Translations under genes and position numbers: made by a program
Part shown: piece by piece, positions 53,902 through 63,132 of the stretch
Numbering within the stretch: position 1 is the stretch's first letter
How the letters are laid out: each line of letters starts with the position of its first letter
Notes under the pieces: model-generated
What the model was told of the DNA's origin: nothing
What the model saw: the letters and a program-made list of their open reading frames with translations, nothing else
The model's database searches: none
Source of the DNA: Nonlabens agnitus
GTDB taxonomy: Bacteria > Bacteroidota > Bacteroidia > Flavobacteriales > Flavobacteriaceae
NCBI RefSeq assembly: GCF_002994045.1
Contig: NZ_MQUC01000003.1
Coordinates: forward strand, 2,580,501-2,644,500
Reading direction: 5' to 3'
Length of the DNA: 64,000 nt

Positions 53902-55122
53902 ATGATAGAAGGAAAAACCATCACTTTTATAGGCTTGAACTATGCCCCAGAAGATACGGCCATAGGGCTATATTCTACCCAAATGGTGGATGCACTTGTA
54001 GCAGCTGGTGCCTATGTGAATGTAGTTACCGCGATGCCCTACTATCCACAATGGAAGATCCAGAAGCCTTATGACACTGCTGAAAATTATCTAGCCGAGA
54101 AGAACGAAACCATTAACGTTTATAGGTACAAACAGTACGTTCCAGCGACTCCTACCTTTTTAAAACGCGTATTCCATATCTTAAGCTTTACCTATGGCAG
54201 CTGGCGCAATCTGCAAAAAATCAAAAAGACAGACCTTGTCATCAGTATTATTCCGTTTACCACTTCTGCATATTTAGGAGGTAGGCACGCGCATAAGCAC
54301 CAGGTGCCACACTGGATCCACATTCAAGACTTTGAATTCGATGCCGCATTGCAATCTGGCGTTTCTGGTGGGAGCAAGAAGCAAGTTTTTAAACAGCTGT
54401 TCAAGATTGAAAAGTCAATACTGGACAAGGCGTCGACGGTGAGCACCATAAGCCACCTCATGATCAAAAAGCTACAATCAAAAACCAAAACCTCAACCTA
54501 TTATCTGCCCAACTGGATTGATCCAGACAGCTTTCAAATTGATGACTCCAGAGAAAACCACACTTATCTGCAGAGTAAAAAGTTTAAGCTTTTATATAGT
54601 GGGAATGTTGGAGACAAGCAGGACTGGGAATTTTTCCTCGCTTTCGCGAAAGCGATCCCATCCCAACACTTTGAAATCATCATAGTTGGTGCCGGTTCCA
54701 GAATGCAGTGGCTCAAAGAAAACGTGCAACTGGACAATGTTCACTACCACGATCCAGTTCCTTATGCAGACCTGCCATGGCTACTGTCCAGCGCTGACGC
54801 CCATTTTCTCTTCCAAAAGGAAGACGTCATCGACACCGTGATGCCTTCAAAACTACTGGGCATGATGGCTAGCGGGAAGCCATCGCTAGTATTGGGAAAC
54901 GCAGCATCTGAAGTGCGCAATGTTTTAGAGGATTCTAGTGGTGGTGTTTACACGTCAGATTACACAGTAGAAGGTGCTGTCGCAACCCTATTAAACTGGA
55001 AGGAGCATCCAGATGTACCTCATCAAGTGGGCATGCAAGCCAGAAGCTATGTCAAAAAACATTTCTCTAGATCACAAATACTCGATCAGTGGATTGATCA
55101 ACTAGCCTCGCTGGTACCTTAG
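53902..55122 (+). CDS. WcaI-like glycosyltransferase
   Basis: The 406-residue GT4 protein begins ITFIGLNYAPEDTAIGLYSTQM, the signature of WcaI/WbuB enzymes that work on colanic-acid-like polymers. The donor part includes KLLYSGNVGDKQDWEFFLAFAKA and VMPSKLLGMMASGKPSLV. The palindrome encodes AFAKA near residues 248-252. GC content is back to the chromosomal level. Confidence 0.88.
   Translation: MIEGKTITFIGLNYAPEDTAIGLYSTQMVDALVAAGAYVNVVTAMPYYPQWKIQKPYDTAENYLAEKNETINVYRYKQYVPATPTFLKRVFHILSFTYGSWRNLQKIKKTDLVISIIPFTTSAYLGGRHAHKHQVPHWIHIQDFEFDAALQSGVSGGSKKQVFKQLFKIEKSILDKASTVSTISHLMIKKLQSKTKTSTYYLPNWIDPDSFQIDDSRENHTYLQSKKFKLLYSGNVGDKQDWEFFLAFAKAIPSQHFEIIIVGAGSRMQWLKENVQLDNVHYHDPVPYADLPWLLSSADAHFLFQKEDVIDTVMPSKLLGMMASGKPSLVLGNAASEVRNVLEDSSGGVYTSDYTVEGAVATLLNWKEHPDVPHQVGMQARSYVKKHFSRSQILDQWIDQLASLVP
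54639..54654. repeat. 16-bp palindrome, exact copy
   Basis: Exact copy in the WcaI-like gene, read as AFAKA. Confidence 0.95.
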
Positions 55123-55158
55123 CAATTCTCTATATTTACACTCTAGACGTTGTTTTCT

Positions 55159-56148
55159 ATGAAAAAAAGAATACTCATTACAGGTGCTGCAGGGTTTCTG
55201 GGATCACACCTATGCGACCGGTTCATTAAGGAAGGTTATCATGTAATAGGCATGGATAACCTCATTACTGGTGACCTGAAAAATATCGAGCATCTTTTCC
55301 CACGAGAGGATTTTGAATTCTACAACCACGACGTTTCAAAATATGTCCATGTAGCGGGTAATCTTGATTACATATTGCATTTCGCATCACCTGCCAGTCC
55401 TATAGACTATCTTAAAATTCCCATTCAGACTTTGAAAGTCGGTTCGTTGGGAACACATAACTTATTGGGTCTCGCCATGGCAAAGAAAGCCAGGTTGTTG
55501 ATTGCCTCAACATCAGAGATTTATGGTGACCCACTGGTCCATCCACAGACTGAAGACTACTATGGTAACGTCAATACCATAGGGCCACGAGGTGTGTATG
55601 ACGAGGCAAAGCGTTTCCAAGAATCTATGACCATGGCTTACCACAGGTATCATGGTTTAGAAACACGTATCGTGCGTATCTTTAATACCTATGGTCCTAG
55701 GATGAGGTTGAATGATGGACGTGTCATACCGGCATTTATGGGTCAAGCTTTAAGAGGTGAGGACATCACCATTTTTGGCGATGGATCCCAAACAAGATCC
55801 TTTTGTTACGTAGATGATCAAGTGGAAGGAATCTATAGGTTGCTGCTCAGTGATTATTCAGATCCAGTGAACATAGGCAACCCACACGAGATCTCTATTA
55901 AGGACTTTGCTCAGGAAATCATAGAATTGACGGGAACGGACCAAAAGATAGTCTATCAACCACTACCACAAGACGACCCTATGCAACGCCAGCCCGACAT
56001 TTCAAGGGCCAAAGAAATTTTAGGATGGGAACCTAAGGTAGATCGCAAGGAAGGCATGAAGCTTACCTACGACTATTTCAAACAACTCTCGCCAGAAGAA
56101 CTTAAAAAAAGTGAACACAAAGACTTTAGAAAGCATAGCAGACGATAA
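55159..56148 (+). CDS. UDP-glucuronate decarboxylase (UDP-xylose synthase)
   Basis: The 329-residue extended SDR starts at the ATG at 55159; an in-frame TTG at 55150 would add three residues. [10 protein letters not shown] is the NAD loop. [20 protein letters not shown] and RGVYDEAKR (YxxxK) are the UXS signatures that separate it from epimerases. It converts UDP-glucuronate to UDP-xylose, a donor for the polysaccharide. It overlaps the next gene by 38 bases. Confidence 0.9.
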   Translation: MKKRILITGAAGFLGSHLCDRFIKEGYHVIGMDNLITGDLKNIEHLFPREDFEFYNHDVSKYVHVAGNLDYILHFASPASPIDYLKIPIQTLKVGSLGTHNLLGLAMAKKARLLIASTSEIYGDPLVHPQTEDYYGNVNTIGPRGVYDEAKRFQESMTMAYHRYHGLETRIVRIFNTYGPRMRLNDGRVIPAFMGQALRGEDITIFGDGSQTRSFCYVDDQVEGIYRLLLSDYSDPVNIGNPHEISIKDFAQEIIELTGTDQKIVYQPLPQDDPMQRQPDISRAKEILGWEPKVDRKEGMKLTYDYFKQLSPEELKKSEHKDFRKHSRR

Positions 56149-57502
56149 CCTTAGTTATCGTGATGGCCGGTATTCCAGTCTTATCAGGCCCATTTCATAC
56201 ATGATTGATCTGGCGATCATCATCTATGGATCTGCCTTCTTTTTTGAATCCAATTTTGACACTTTATCCTTTTCAATATTTATCGGAATTTGTTGGATCG
56301 TGGTGTCCATGCAATTAGGATTCTACCAAATACATAGAAATACAAAGGTTGCAACACTCATCAGTAAGCTATTTAAGCAACTGGTGTTTTTTATCTTGGT
56401 GGTGTTCGCCTTTTTTGGATACTATTACCAGATCGATAGTACCAGCGGTTATGTCTTCAAATACATAGGTGCTGTTTTTACTACGATCGCTATTTTAAAA
56501 ATAGCGCTCTATTTTGTTTTCAAAAATTACCGCAGCTATTTTGGTGGTAACCTGCGCAACATTGTGCTTATTGGGGACAACAAGGAGACACAGGAATTAC
56601 GAAGGTTTTTTGAGAAGCATCCTGACTTTGGCTATATACTCCAAAACATGTTTGACGTCAAATCTGCTGGATTTGATCTGGACCAAATCAAAGAATTTAT
56701 TTCAGAAAACAAGACGGACGAGATTTTCTGTTCCGTTAAGGAGCTCAATAATGATGAACTATTGGAACTAACAGATTACGCCGATAACAATCTGCGAACC
56801 CTCAAATTCCTGCCCAACCCAGAAACCATTCTTGCCAAACACCTCAAGTACGATTATTACGGCAAGACACCTATACTATCTTTACGCAAGATCCCTTTTG
56901 ATGATCCCGTTAACCAGCTCGCAAAACGCGTCTTTGACATCGTTTTCTCACTCATAGTTATAATCGGAATTTTGTCGTGGCTCACGCCTATACTTGCCAT
57001 TCTCATACGACTAGAATCCAAAGGACCCGTTTTTTTCAAGCAAAAACGTAATGGTTTGGATTATAGAGAGTTCGAGTGCTATAAGTTTCGTTCCATGGTG
57101 CCCAACAAAACGGCTCACCTGCATCAGGTGTCGCGCAATGATCATCGTATCACTAAGATGGGTAAGTTTTTGCGCAAGACCAGTATAGATGAGCTGCCGC
57201 AGTTTTTCAACGTTTTGAAAGGCGATATGAGTGTCGTGGGACCACGACCGCATATGGTGAGCCATACGCACATGTATGCAGAGCGTATCGATAAATTCAT
57301 GGTGCGCCATTTTGTTAAACCTGGCATCACAGGTTTGGCTCAGGTAAGTGGTTACCGTGGCGAGGTCGAGAGCGATGAGGACATTGTAGGCCGTGTGCGC
57401 AATGACATCTACTACATCGAGAACTGGAGCACAATGATGGACCTACGCATTATTTTCAGGACCGTACTCAACATCTTCAGCGGTGAGGAAAAGGCCTACT
57501 AG
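56111..57502 (+). CDS. Polyprenyl-phosphate sugar-1-phosphate transferase (WcaJ-like)
   Basis: The 463-residue protein has N-terminal membrane segments, a Rossmann-like middle region, and a C-terminal bacterial sugar transferase domain (about 265-463). Motifs include [61 protein letters not shown] and [17 protein letters not shown]. It transfers a sugar phosphate to undecaprenyl phosphate, the first step of repeat synthesis. The GTG start at 56111 overlaps the UXS gene by 38 bases. Confidence 0.93.
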   Translation: MNTKTLESIADDNLSYRDGRYSSLIRPISYMIDLAIIIYGSAFFFESNFDTLSFSIFIGICWIVVSMQLGFYQIHRNTKVATLISKLFKQLVFFILVVFAFFGYYYQIDSTSGYVFKYIGAVFTTIAILKIALYFVFKNYRSYFGGNLRNIVLIGDNKETQELRRFFEKHPDFGYILQNMFDVKSAGFDLDQIKEFISENKTDEIFCSVKELNNDELLELTDYADNNLRTLKFLPNPETILAKHLKYDYYGKTPILSLRKIPFDDPVNQLAKRVFDIVFSLIVIIGILSWLTPILAILIRLESKGPVFFKQKRNGLDYREFECYKFRSMVPNKTAHLHQVSRNDHRITKMGKFLRKTSIDELPQFFNVLKGDMSVVGPRPHMVSHTHMYAERIDKFMVRHFVKPGITGLAQVSGYRGEVESDEDIVGRVRNDIYYIENWSTMMDLRIIFRTVLNIFSGEEKAY

Positions 57503-58282
57503 ATGGATCTTGTCTCTGTCATCATTCCCGTTTATAACAACTCTAAAACTCTAGACCAGACGCTGGATAGCATTCTGAAGCAGGACTATCGGCCTATTGA
57601 AATTATAATTGTAGATGATCAGAGTAGTGATGGTAGTTACGCTTTCGCGAAAGCGTATTCCCAACAAAACCAACAACAAGACATCAACTTTATCGTACAA
57701 CAGAATCCTGCAAACATGGGCGCTGGTTTCACCCGCAACGAAGCTTTAAAGCATGCTACAGGCCGCTACATCGCTTTTTTAGATGCTGATGACCTATGGA
57801 AGCCCCATAAGCTAATGACGCAGTTAAAGGCGATGAAATCTAGCGACAGGTCTGTCTGTTATTCGGCTTATGAGATTTTTGATGAGCATTCTTCAAAACC
57901 TATTGCCATCCAGCGTGTTTTTGAGAAATTGACTTTTGAAAAGCTTCATAAAACTAACTATCTAGGAAATCTCACGGGAATTTATGATGTAAAAGTCATC
58001 GGTAAAATCTCTATTTCCAACATGCGAAAACGGCAAGACTGGTCTATGTGGCTCGACGTTCTCAAAAAAGGTGGTCCTGCGATAGGCATCCAGGAACCGC
58101 TCGCCAGTTACCGATTGGGTGACGGTTTATCTTCTTCAAAACTTGACCTGATCAAATACAACTTTACCGTGTATCGAGACCACCTAGGCTACGGATTTGT
58201 GAAAAGCTGCTGGTGTATGCTGCTGTTTTCCTTTGAGCAGTTTTTTGTAAAAAACAGAATGAGGCATAAGATCAATAATTAG
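57503..58282 (+). CDS. Glycosyltransferase family 2 protein
   Basis: The 259-residue GT-A protein begins VSVIIPVYNNSKTLDQTLDSIL, with IIIVDDQSSDGS and the DxD-type IAFLDADDLWKPHK. It adds a sugar to the lipid-linked unit. It starts directly after the WcaJ-like stop. The palindrome encodes AFAKA at about residues 47-51, in the helix after the DDQSSDGS loop where GT2 proteins usually carry xIAKxY, so it fits without insertion. Confidence 0.9.
   Translation: MDLVSVIIPVYNNSKTLDQTLDSILKQDYRPIEIIIVDDQSSDGSYAFAKAYSQQNQQQDINFIVQQNPANMGAGFTRNEALKHATGRYIAFLDADDLWKPHKLMTQLKAMKSSDRSVCYSAYEIFDEHSSKPIAIQRVFEKLTFEKLHKTNYLGNLTGIYDVKVIGKISISNMRKRQDWSMWLDVLKKGGPAIGIQEPLASYRLGDGLSSSKLDLIKYNFTVYRDHLGYGFVKSCWCMLLFSFEQFFVKNRMRHKINN
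57640..57655. repeat. 16-bp palindrome, exact copy
   Basis: Exact copy in the GT2 gene, read as AFAKA. Confidence 0.95.
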
Positions 58283-59574
58283 GAAATATCGCTCATAAAT
58301 TGCTTCAACTTATCACGTTTACTGCGGTCCAGACGCTCCATTCTAGTGAAAACGATTTCAATGGATGCATCTGCATAAGTGGCCATGGCTTTTGCGATTT
58401 TTTCTTTTTCCAGCGCGGTAAGCTCTTGTAGGGCGACATATTGCACTTCAAAAACCAAGGCTTTTTTCTGGATGATGATAAATTCAATGACGTTGTTGGA
58501 TTCACTCATCACACTTTTAGTCACGTAATAAAAGGTCAGTCCTGGGATGACTTTACCATTGGGTAATCTGGCGATGTCACTGGTGCGACCCTGTAGTTGC
58601 ATGAGAACTTGAAAGCCGTTTTGAGTTGATATGCTGCCTAGGTCGCCTATCTCATATCGGATAAAAGGATGCGCTTTATTGAACAAATCGGTAATTAAAA
58701 TCTTGCCTACGGTTCCATCTGGCACAGGTTGGTTTTGGTCGTCTACGACCTCAATAAAAAGGGTAGAGTTGTTAAGCGTAAAATCCCCATCTGCATTCTG
58801 GATGGCGATTAGTCCGGTCTCGCTGCTGCCATACTCATTGATCACAGGAATTCCCAGTACAGATTCTAGCAAGGTTCGGTCGTCTTCAAAGAGCATTTCG
58901 CTAGTGACGATGCACACTTTCAGCGATGGACAAATTTCTTTGAGAACCACATCTTGTTGCTGGCAATATTTTGCAAAAAGTACAATGCTGCTGGTATAGC
59001 CGTTGATGTAATGGTATTCGCTTTCGCGAAAGCGATCTAAATAACCCTTCAATACACCATCACTCATATTAAAAATGGAAAATCGGTGCCGGTTTCCCAC
59101 AAAATCCTTCAATTGCTCCTTGAATCGAGGCAAACCGCTGGACGGGATACCGTAAAACCGAGCTTCCAGTGAGCGGTCCAGGTCGATGCCGTGTTGCTGG
59201 TAGGCATGGTCAAAAGCTGCCCAGGTCAAGGCGTGGCAAAACTTGTCTTTGGCAAAAGAGAATGGATGACCGCTGGAACCGCTGGTCTTGCCTTTAAAAA
59301 CGTTTTTGGTCGAGTAGCCTTTACTCAACCGCTGGTGTAGAGGTTGCTGTAAATCTGCTTTAGTGAGAATAGGCAGCGCTTCCCAGGGAACATTCTTTTC
59401 CTGGACGTGCGTATTGTAAAAGGCGTTGGTTTTTAGGTGGTGCTTCACCATAAGATCCCTTTGCCGCAACCGATCCTCATGAGTCCACTTCAAGGCGGTC
59501 GCCAACACCTGATGCGCCTTTTTCAAATCATAGCCTTGCCATTGCAGGGATTTTCTAAACAGCTGTAATGGCAT
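58279..59574 (-). CDS. CapK/PaaK-like adenylate-forming enzyme
   Basis: The 431-residue protein resembles phenylacetate-CoA ligase-like CapK proteins found in capsule loci. FKGKTSGSSGHPFSFAK is the ATP loop, VINEYGSSETGLI the AMP motif, and RYEIGDLGSI the later one. It may activate an acyl group that decorates the polysaccharide. It converges with the GT2 gene, overlapping by 4 bases. The palindrome encodes RFRES near residues 181-185. Confidence 0.85.
   Translation of the reverse strand: MPLQLFRKSLQWQGYDLKKAHQVLATALKWTHEDRLRQRDLMVKHHLKTNAFYNTHVQEKNVPWEALPILTKADLQQPLHQRLSKGYSTKNVFKGKTSGSSGHPFSFAKDKFCHALTWAAFDHAYQQHGIDLDRSLEARFYGIPSSGLPRFKEQLKDFVGNRHRFSIFNMSDGVLKGYLDRFRESEYHYINGYTSSIVLFAKYCQQQDVVLKEICPSLKVCIVTSEMLFEDDRTLLESVLGIPVINEYGSSETGLIAIQNADGDFTLNNSTLFIEVVDDQNQPVPDGTVGKILITDLFNKAHPFIRYEIGDLGSISTQNGFQVLMQLQGRTSDIARLPNGKVIPGLTFYYVTKSVMSESNNVIEFIIIQKKALVFEVQYVALQELTALEKEKIAKAMATYADASIEIVFTRMERLDRSKRDKLKQFMSDIS
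59019..59034. repeat. 16-bp palindrome, exact copy
   Basis: Exact copy in the CapK-like gene, read as RFRES. Confidence 0.95.
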
Positions 59575-59611
59575 TTGTGATCTGAATTTTTCTAAATCTA
59601 AGGAATCTTGT

Positions 59612-59902
59612 CTATGATCCAGCTATGGGCGATCCAAAAACCCCAACAGAAAGCTCCACCCAAAGCAATAGAAAGGCCACTAGAGCTAGTAGGATAAATG
59701 GAATCAGTTGTTTTTTATTTCTCCATCGGGATCTTATAAATTCAAAGACGATGACCAGCGAAAACACCATCAATCCCATCACCATAAAATCAAATAAGGA
59801 CCAATTGACCTCAGCAGTAAACTGCATCGCTATCAATGGTATGGAAAGCACTATGCCAACAGCAAGTAGTGCTCTCAACAGACTTTTTCTATACAAGATC
59901 AT
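59612..59902 (-). CDS. Small three-span membrane protein
   Basis: A 96-residue protein with hydrophobic segments at about 8-26, 34-55 and 70-90 and a basic loop (RSRWRNKKQ). No family recognised. It is 37 bases upstream of the CapK-like gene on the same strand, so the two may be co-transcribed. Confidence 0.65.
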   Translation of the reverse strand: MILYRKSLLRALLAVGIVLSIPLIAMQFTAEVNWSLFDFMVMGLMVFSLVIVFEFIRSRWRNKKQLIPFILLALVAFLLLWVELSVGVFGSPIAGS

Positions 59903-60000
59903 AGTTGTTATTTTTAGTGGTTTAAAAATGACAAGTAGTTTTTCTATCCTGCCTGCGAATATATCACGGACTTAGGTTCTAAGTTACGAACTGCTTTCTA

Positions 60001-60008
60001 TATTTTTG
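60001..60008 (+). promoter_or_regulatory. -7 promoter box for purD
   Basis: TATTTTTG matches TAnnTTTG, 19 bases before the ATG. Confidence 0.45.
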
Positions 60009-60027
60009 CGACCTTAACAACCTTCCT

Positions 60028-61299
60028 ATGAATGTTTTGATATTAGGTAGCGGTGGTCGCGAGCACGCTTTTGCAAGATCCATTGCTGCAAGTCCATTAC
60101 TTACTAAACTTTACGTCGCGCCAGGTAACGCTGGCACATCGCAATTGGCAACCAATCTAGATTTCTCAGTCACTGATTTTGCCACCATAAAGACCAAAGT
60201 GCTGGAACTCGATATTGAAATGGTAGTCGTTGGTCCTGAAGCTCCACTGGTAGAAGGGATCTATGACTTTTTCCAGCAGGATGAGCAGCTCAACCACGTC
60301 AACGTTATTGGGCCGTCTAAAAAAGGCGCAGTACTGGAAGGATCCAAGGAGTTTGCCAAGGAATTCATGATGCGCAACAAGGTGCCTACGGCGGCATATC
60401 AAAGCTTTACCGCATCCACGCTCAAGGAAGGAATGCAGTTTATCGACAGCCTCAAACCACCATTTGTATTAAAAGCAGATGGTCTTGCTGGTGGTAAAGG
60501 CGTCCTGATCATCCCAAATGCAGATGAGGCTAAGGAATCACTCGAGCAAATGCTGGTTGGCGGGAAATTTGGCGCAGCGTCCAACAAGGTCGTGATTGAA
60601 GAATTTCTGGATGGTATAGAGATGAGTGTCTTTGTGATGACAGATGGCAATAGTTACAAGGTTTTGCCTACGGCCAAGGATTACAAAAGAATAGGTGAAG
60701 GCGATACAGGTCTTAACACTGGTGGCATGGGCGCTATTTCTCCAGTACCTTTTGCAGATGAGAACTTGATGAAAAAGGTTGAGGATCGCATTATCAAACC
60801 TACCGTTGATGGCTTAAAAGCCGAAAAAATCACCTACAAAGGCTTTATTTTCATTGGTTTGATGATTGTGGATGGTGAGCCACAAGTAATTGAATATAAC
60901 GTGAGAATGGGCGATCCAGAGACTGAGGTGGTCCTACCGTTGGTGTCTAGTGACTTGCTTTCTCATTTGCAGGCTTTCGCGAAAGCGGAACTACACAAAG
61001 AAGAACTCTCCATCGATCAGCGCAGTGCTGCTACGGTCATGCTCGTTTCTGGAGGCTATCCAGAAGCCTATGAAAAAGGAAAGGAAATCACCGGACTTGA
61101 AAACGTGAACGGTAGTATAGTTTTTCACGCCGGTACTACAGAAAAGGATGGCAAAGTCCTTACTGCTGGTGGACGCGTGATCGCTATGACCAGTTTTGGC
61201 AATGACTTCCACGAGGCCACAAAAAAATCCTATGAAAACATAGATAAACTAGGTTTTGATAGGATGTATTATAGAACCGATATAGGCTTTGACCTATAG
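60028..61299 (+). CDS. purD: Phosphoribosylamine-glycine ligase
   Basis: The 423-residue ATP-grasp enzyme makes GAR in purine synthesis. NVLILGSGGREHAFA, PLVEGIYDFF, KADGLAGGKGVLI, NTGGMGAISPVP and EYNVRMGDPETEVVLP are all present, and the length is normal. The palindrome copy (15/16) encodes AFAKA near residues 316-320, in a helix after SDLLSHLQ. It converges with the small gene at 61302, with 2 bases between the stops. Confidence 0.96.
   Translation: MNVLILGSGGREHAFARSIAASPLLTKLYVAPGNAGTSQLATNLDFSVTDFATIKTKVLELDIEMVVVGPEAPLVEGIYDFFQQDEQLNHVNVIGPSKKGAVLEGSKEFAKEFMMRNKVPTAAYQSFTASTLKEGMQFIDSLKPPFVLKADGLAGGKGVLIIPNADEAKESLEQMLVGGKFGAASNKVVIEEFLDGIEMSVFVMTDGNSYKVLPTAKDYKRIGEGDTGLNTGGMGAISPVPFADENLMKKVEDRIIKPTVDGLKAEKITYKGFIFIGLMIVDGEPQVIEYNVRMGDPETEVVLPLVSSDLLSHLQAFAKAELHKEELSIDQRSAATVMLVSGGYPEAYEKGKEITGLENVNGSIVFHAGTTEKDGKVLTAGGRVIAMTSFGNDFHEATKKSYENIDKLGFDRMYYRTDIGFDL
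60972..60987. repeat. 16-bp palindrome, 15/16 copy
   Basis: GGCTTTCGCGAAAGCG: only the first base differs. In purD, read as AFAKA. Confidence 0.9.
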
Positions 61300-61301
61300 G
61301 C

Positions 61302-61532
61302 TTATTTTAAAAAGGAGTGTGCTGTTTGTGAACGATCTTCTTCATCATTCTGGTCAAAGATGCGCAATTGCTTCATCCAGTAACCCAATGCAAGGATCAA
61401 TACAATAATGGCTACCCATGTAAGTGTATTTGCCAGCCACCAGTTCTCTAGTTCTAGCTCGCGCAACAGGTTAAATGGCACCATTAAAATGTTCTCGAAT
61501 AAATAGGCGATGGCCTCAAATAAATCTTTCAT
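61302..61532 (-). CDS. Small single-span protein (DUF6341-like)
   Basis: A 76-residue protein starting at the ATG at 61532; an upstream in-frame start at 61556 is less likely. It has EAIAYLFENILMVPFNLLRELELENWW, one span (about 35-55), and the tail KQLRIFDQNDEEDRSQTAHSFLK. The pattern matches a flavobacterial family I recall as DUF6341. Function unknown. Confidence 0.75.
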   Translation of the reverse strand: MKDLFEAIAYLFENILMVPFNLLRELELENWWLANTLTWVAIIVLILALGYWMKQLRIFDQNDEEDRSQTAHSFLK

Positions 61533-61576
61533 TGCAGTAACTTGCTTTAAGGCCACAAAAATAGTGAAAAAACAAT

Positions 61577-62479
61577 ATGCTTTCCAGATTTTTTAGCACA
61601 TCACAGCCTTTTCATTACTTGATGGGAATGTTGCTGTTAAGTTTAGGCAGCTTGTTGTTGCTGGTCTTTATGGAATCACAGTGGAAATGGGAATTTCTGA
61701 TTTATGCGATTTTCCTGCCGCTATCACTGTTGCTGGTACAATTCATCATTGTTAAAAACGAACTCACGGGACAAAACTCTTTTGGATTCTTTGCGACTAC
61801 CATGTTGCTGTTAACCATGGTCATTGCTGGTGTGTCGTGGCAAATGATTCTGTGCCTTTTTCTATTACTCTTGTCGTTAAGGCGTCTTTTGAGTTTAAAA
61901 AAAGGGACTGAGAGCATTCGCAAGATATTTGATGGGAGTTTCTGGATCAGTATCGCCATTCTAGTCAACCCTTTGATGGTGGTTTTTATCATCGTGGTGT
62001 TCGTTGCCGTTTTTCTTTTTGCTAGGAACAAGTGGAACCATTGGGTCATACCATTTCTAGCCATGGCATGTGTAGGCTTGCTTACCTACACGGCAGAGGT
62101 TTATATGGATTACGAATTATTGTCATCCCTTTGGGACCCTGCACTTTATGACCTGTCGTTCTTATGGAATGTCTGGGCACCTATAAAAACAATGTATTGG
62201 CTATTAGCTCTTGCGGGCGTCATAGGTTTGTTGATTTATATCATCAAGCTGGTCGATATTCAGCAACGGGTGCGCCCTAGATTTTCTGTTTTGGTGTTTT
62301 CTGGGATTTGTGCGCTCGCCGTTACCATTTTATTACAATCTTATTTCATCATACTGCTAGTACCAGCTCTTTCCATTTTTCTAGTGCGATCCATTGAGGT
62401 GATACGCCATAAGATAGGACGTGAACTACTGTTTATTTTACCCGTGTTGTTGATGGTTCTAGCGTTGCTGCTGCGATAG
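61577..62479 (+). CDS. Polytopic membrane protein (DUF6427-like)
   Basis: The 300-residue protein has about eight to nine membrane segments. The start MLSRFFSTSQPFHYLMG and the short basic loops recall DUF6427, which often precedes a DUF4254 and a GT9 gene in Bacteroidetes, as here. Probably part of an envelope synthesis group. No catalytic motif seen. Confidence 0.75.
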   Translation: MLSRFFSTSQPFHYLMGMLLLSLGSLLLLVFMESQWKWEFLIYAIFLPLSLLLVQFIIVKNELTGQNSFGFFATTMLLLTMVIAGVSWQMILCLFLLLLSLRRLLSLKKGTESIRKIFDGSFWISIAILVNPLMVVFIIVVFVAVFLFARNKWNHWVIPFLAMACVGLLTYTAEVYMDYELLSSLWDPALYDLSFLWNVWAPIKTMYWLLALAGVIGLLIYIIKLVDIQQRVRPRFSVLVFSGICALAVTILLQSYFIILLVPALSIFLVRSIEVIRHKIGRELLFILPVLLMVLALLLR

Positions 62480-62498
62480 ACAGTAGGTAGAGAAATTC

Positions 62499-62506
62499 TA
62501 TATTTG
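62499..62506 (+). promoter_or_regulatory. -7 promoter box for the DUF4254-like gene
   Basis: TATATTTG matches TAnnTTTG, 17 bases before the ATG. Confidence 0.45.
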
Positions 62507-62523
62507 CAATCTAAATTGTAAAC

Positions 62524-63132
62524 ATGTTCTCAAAAAAAGCCAATTCTATTTTCCAGGAAGCCATCGATACGTATCATGAGGTCAATACTGTTGATCAGCC
62601 TTTTGAGAATCCTTATGACCGTTCTTCCCAATTAATTGAACATTTGCTGTACCGCAAATGTTGGATCGATACGGTTCAATGGCATTATGAGGACATCATA
62701 CGCGATCCTAATATTGATCCTGTGGCGGCACTTAGCCTAAAGCGTCAAATTGATGCCAGCAATCAAGACCGCACAGATATGGTAGAATATATCGATAGTT
62801 ATTTTCTGGATCAATATGCAGATGTGCACCCTAAAAGCGACGCCACCATTAATACCGAAAGTCCAGCATGGGCCGTAGATCGACTGTCTATTCTCGCACT
62901 CAAGATCTACCATATGGAAGAAGAAGCTAATAGAGCTGATGCCAGCGCCGCTCACAAGGCTGCCTGTCAGGCAAAACTCGATATCTTATTGGAGCAACGA
63001 GTCGATTTGTCCAAAGCTTTGGACCAATTGCTTAGTGACATTGAACACGGCAATAAGTATATGAAGGTCTACAAGCAGATGAAGATGTACAATGATGACG
63101 AGCTCAACCCAGTATTGCGCTCCAGAAAATAA
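62524..63132 (+). CDS. DUF4254-like protein
   Basis: A 202-residue helical soluble protein. RKCWIDTVQWHYEDIIRDPNI and AWAVDRLSILALKIYHM with KAACQAKLDILLEQR are the DUF4254 signatures. This family is almost always next to a GT9 heptosyltransferase gene, as here, and the stop overlaps that start (TAATG). A role in LPS core assembly is inferred from context. Confidence 0.88.
   Translation: MFSKKANSIFQEAIDTYHEVNTVDQPFENPYDRSSQLIEHLLYRKCWIDTVQWHYEDIIRDPNIDPVAALSLKRQIDASNQDRTDMVEYIDSYFLDQYADVHPKSDATINTESPAWAVDRLSILALKIYHMEEEANRADASAAHKAACQAKLDILLEQRVDLSKALDQLLSDIEHGNKYMKVYKQMKMYNDDELNPVLRSRK

Noticed and set aside
62961..62973. TGCCTGTCAGGCA, similar to the 21-bp insert in the GNAT gene
   Set aside because: Only a 13-bp partial match with no flanking copy of the 16-mer; the encoded peptide fits the DUF4254 helix, so chance is likely.
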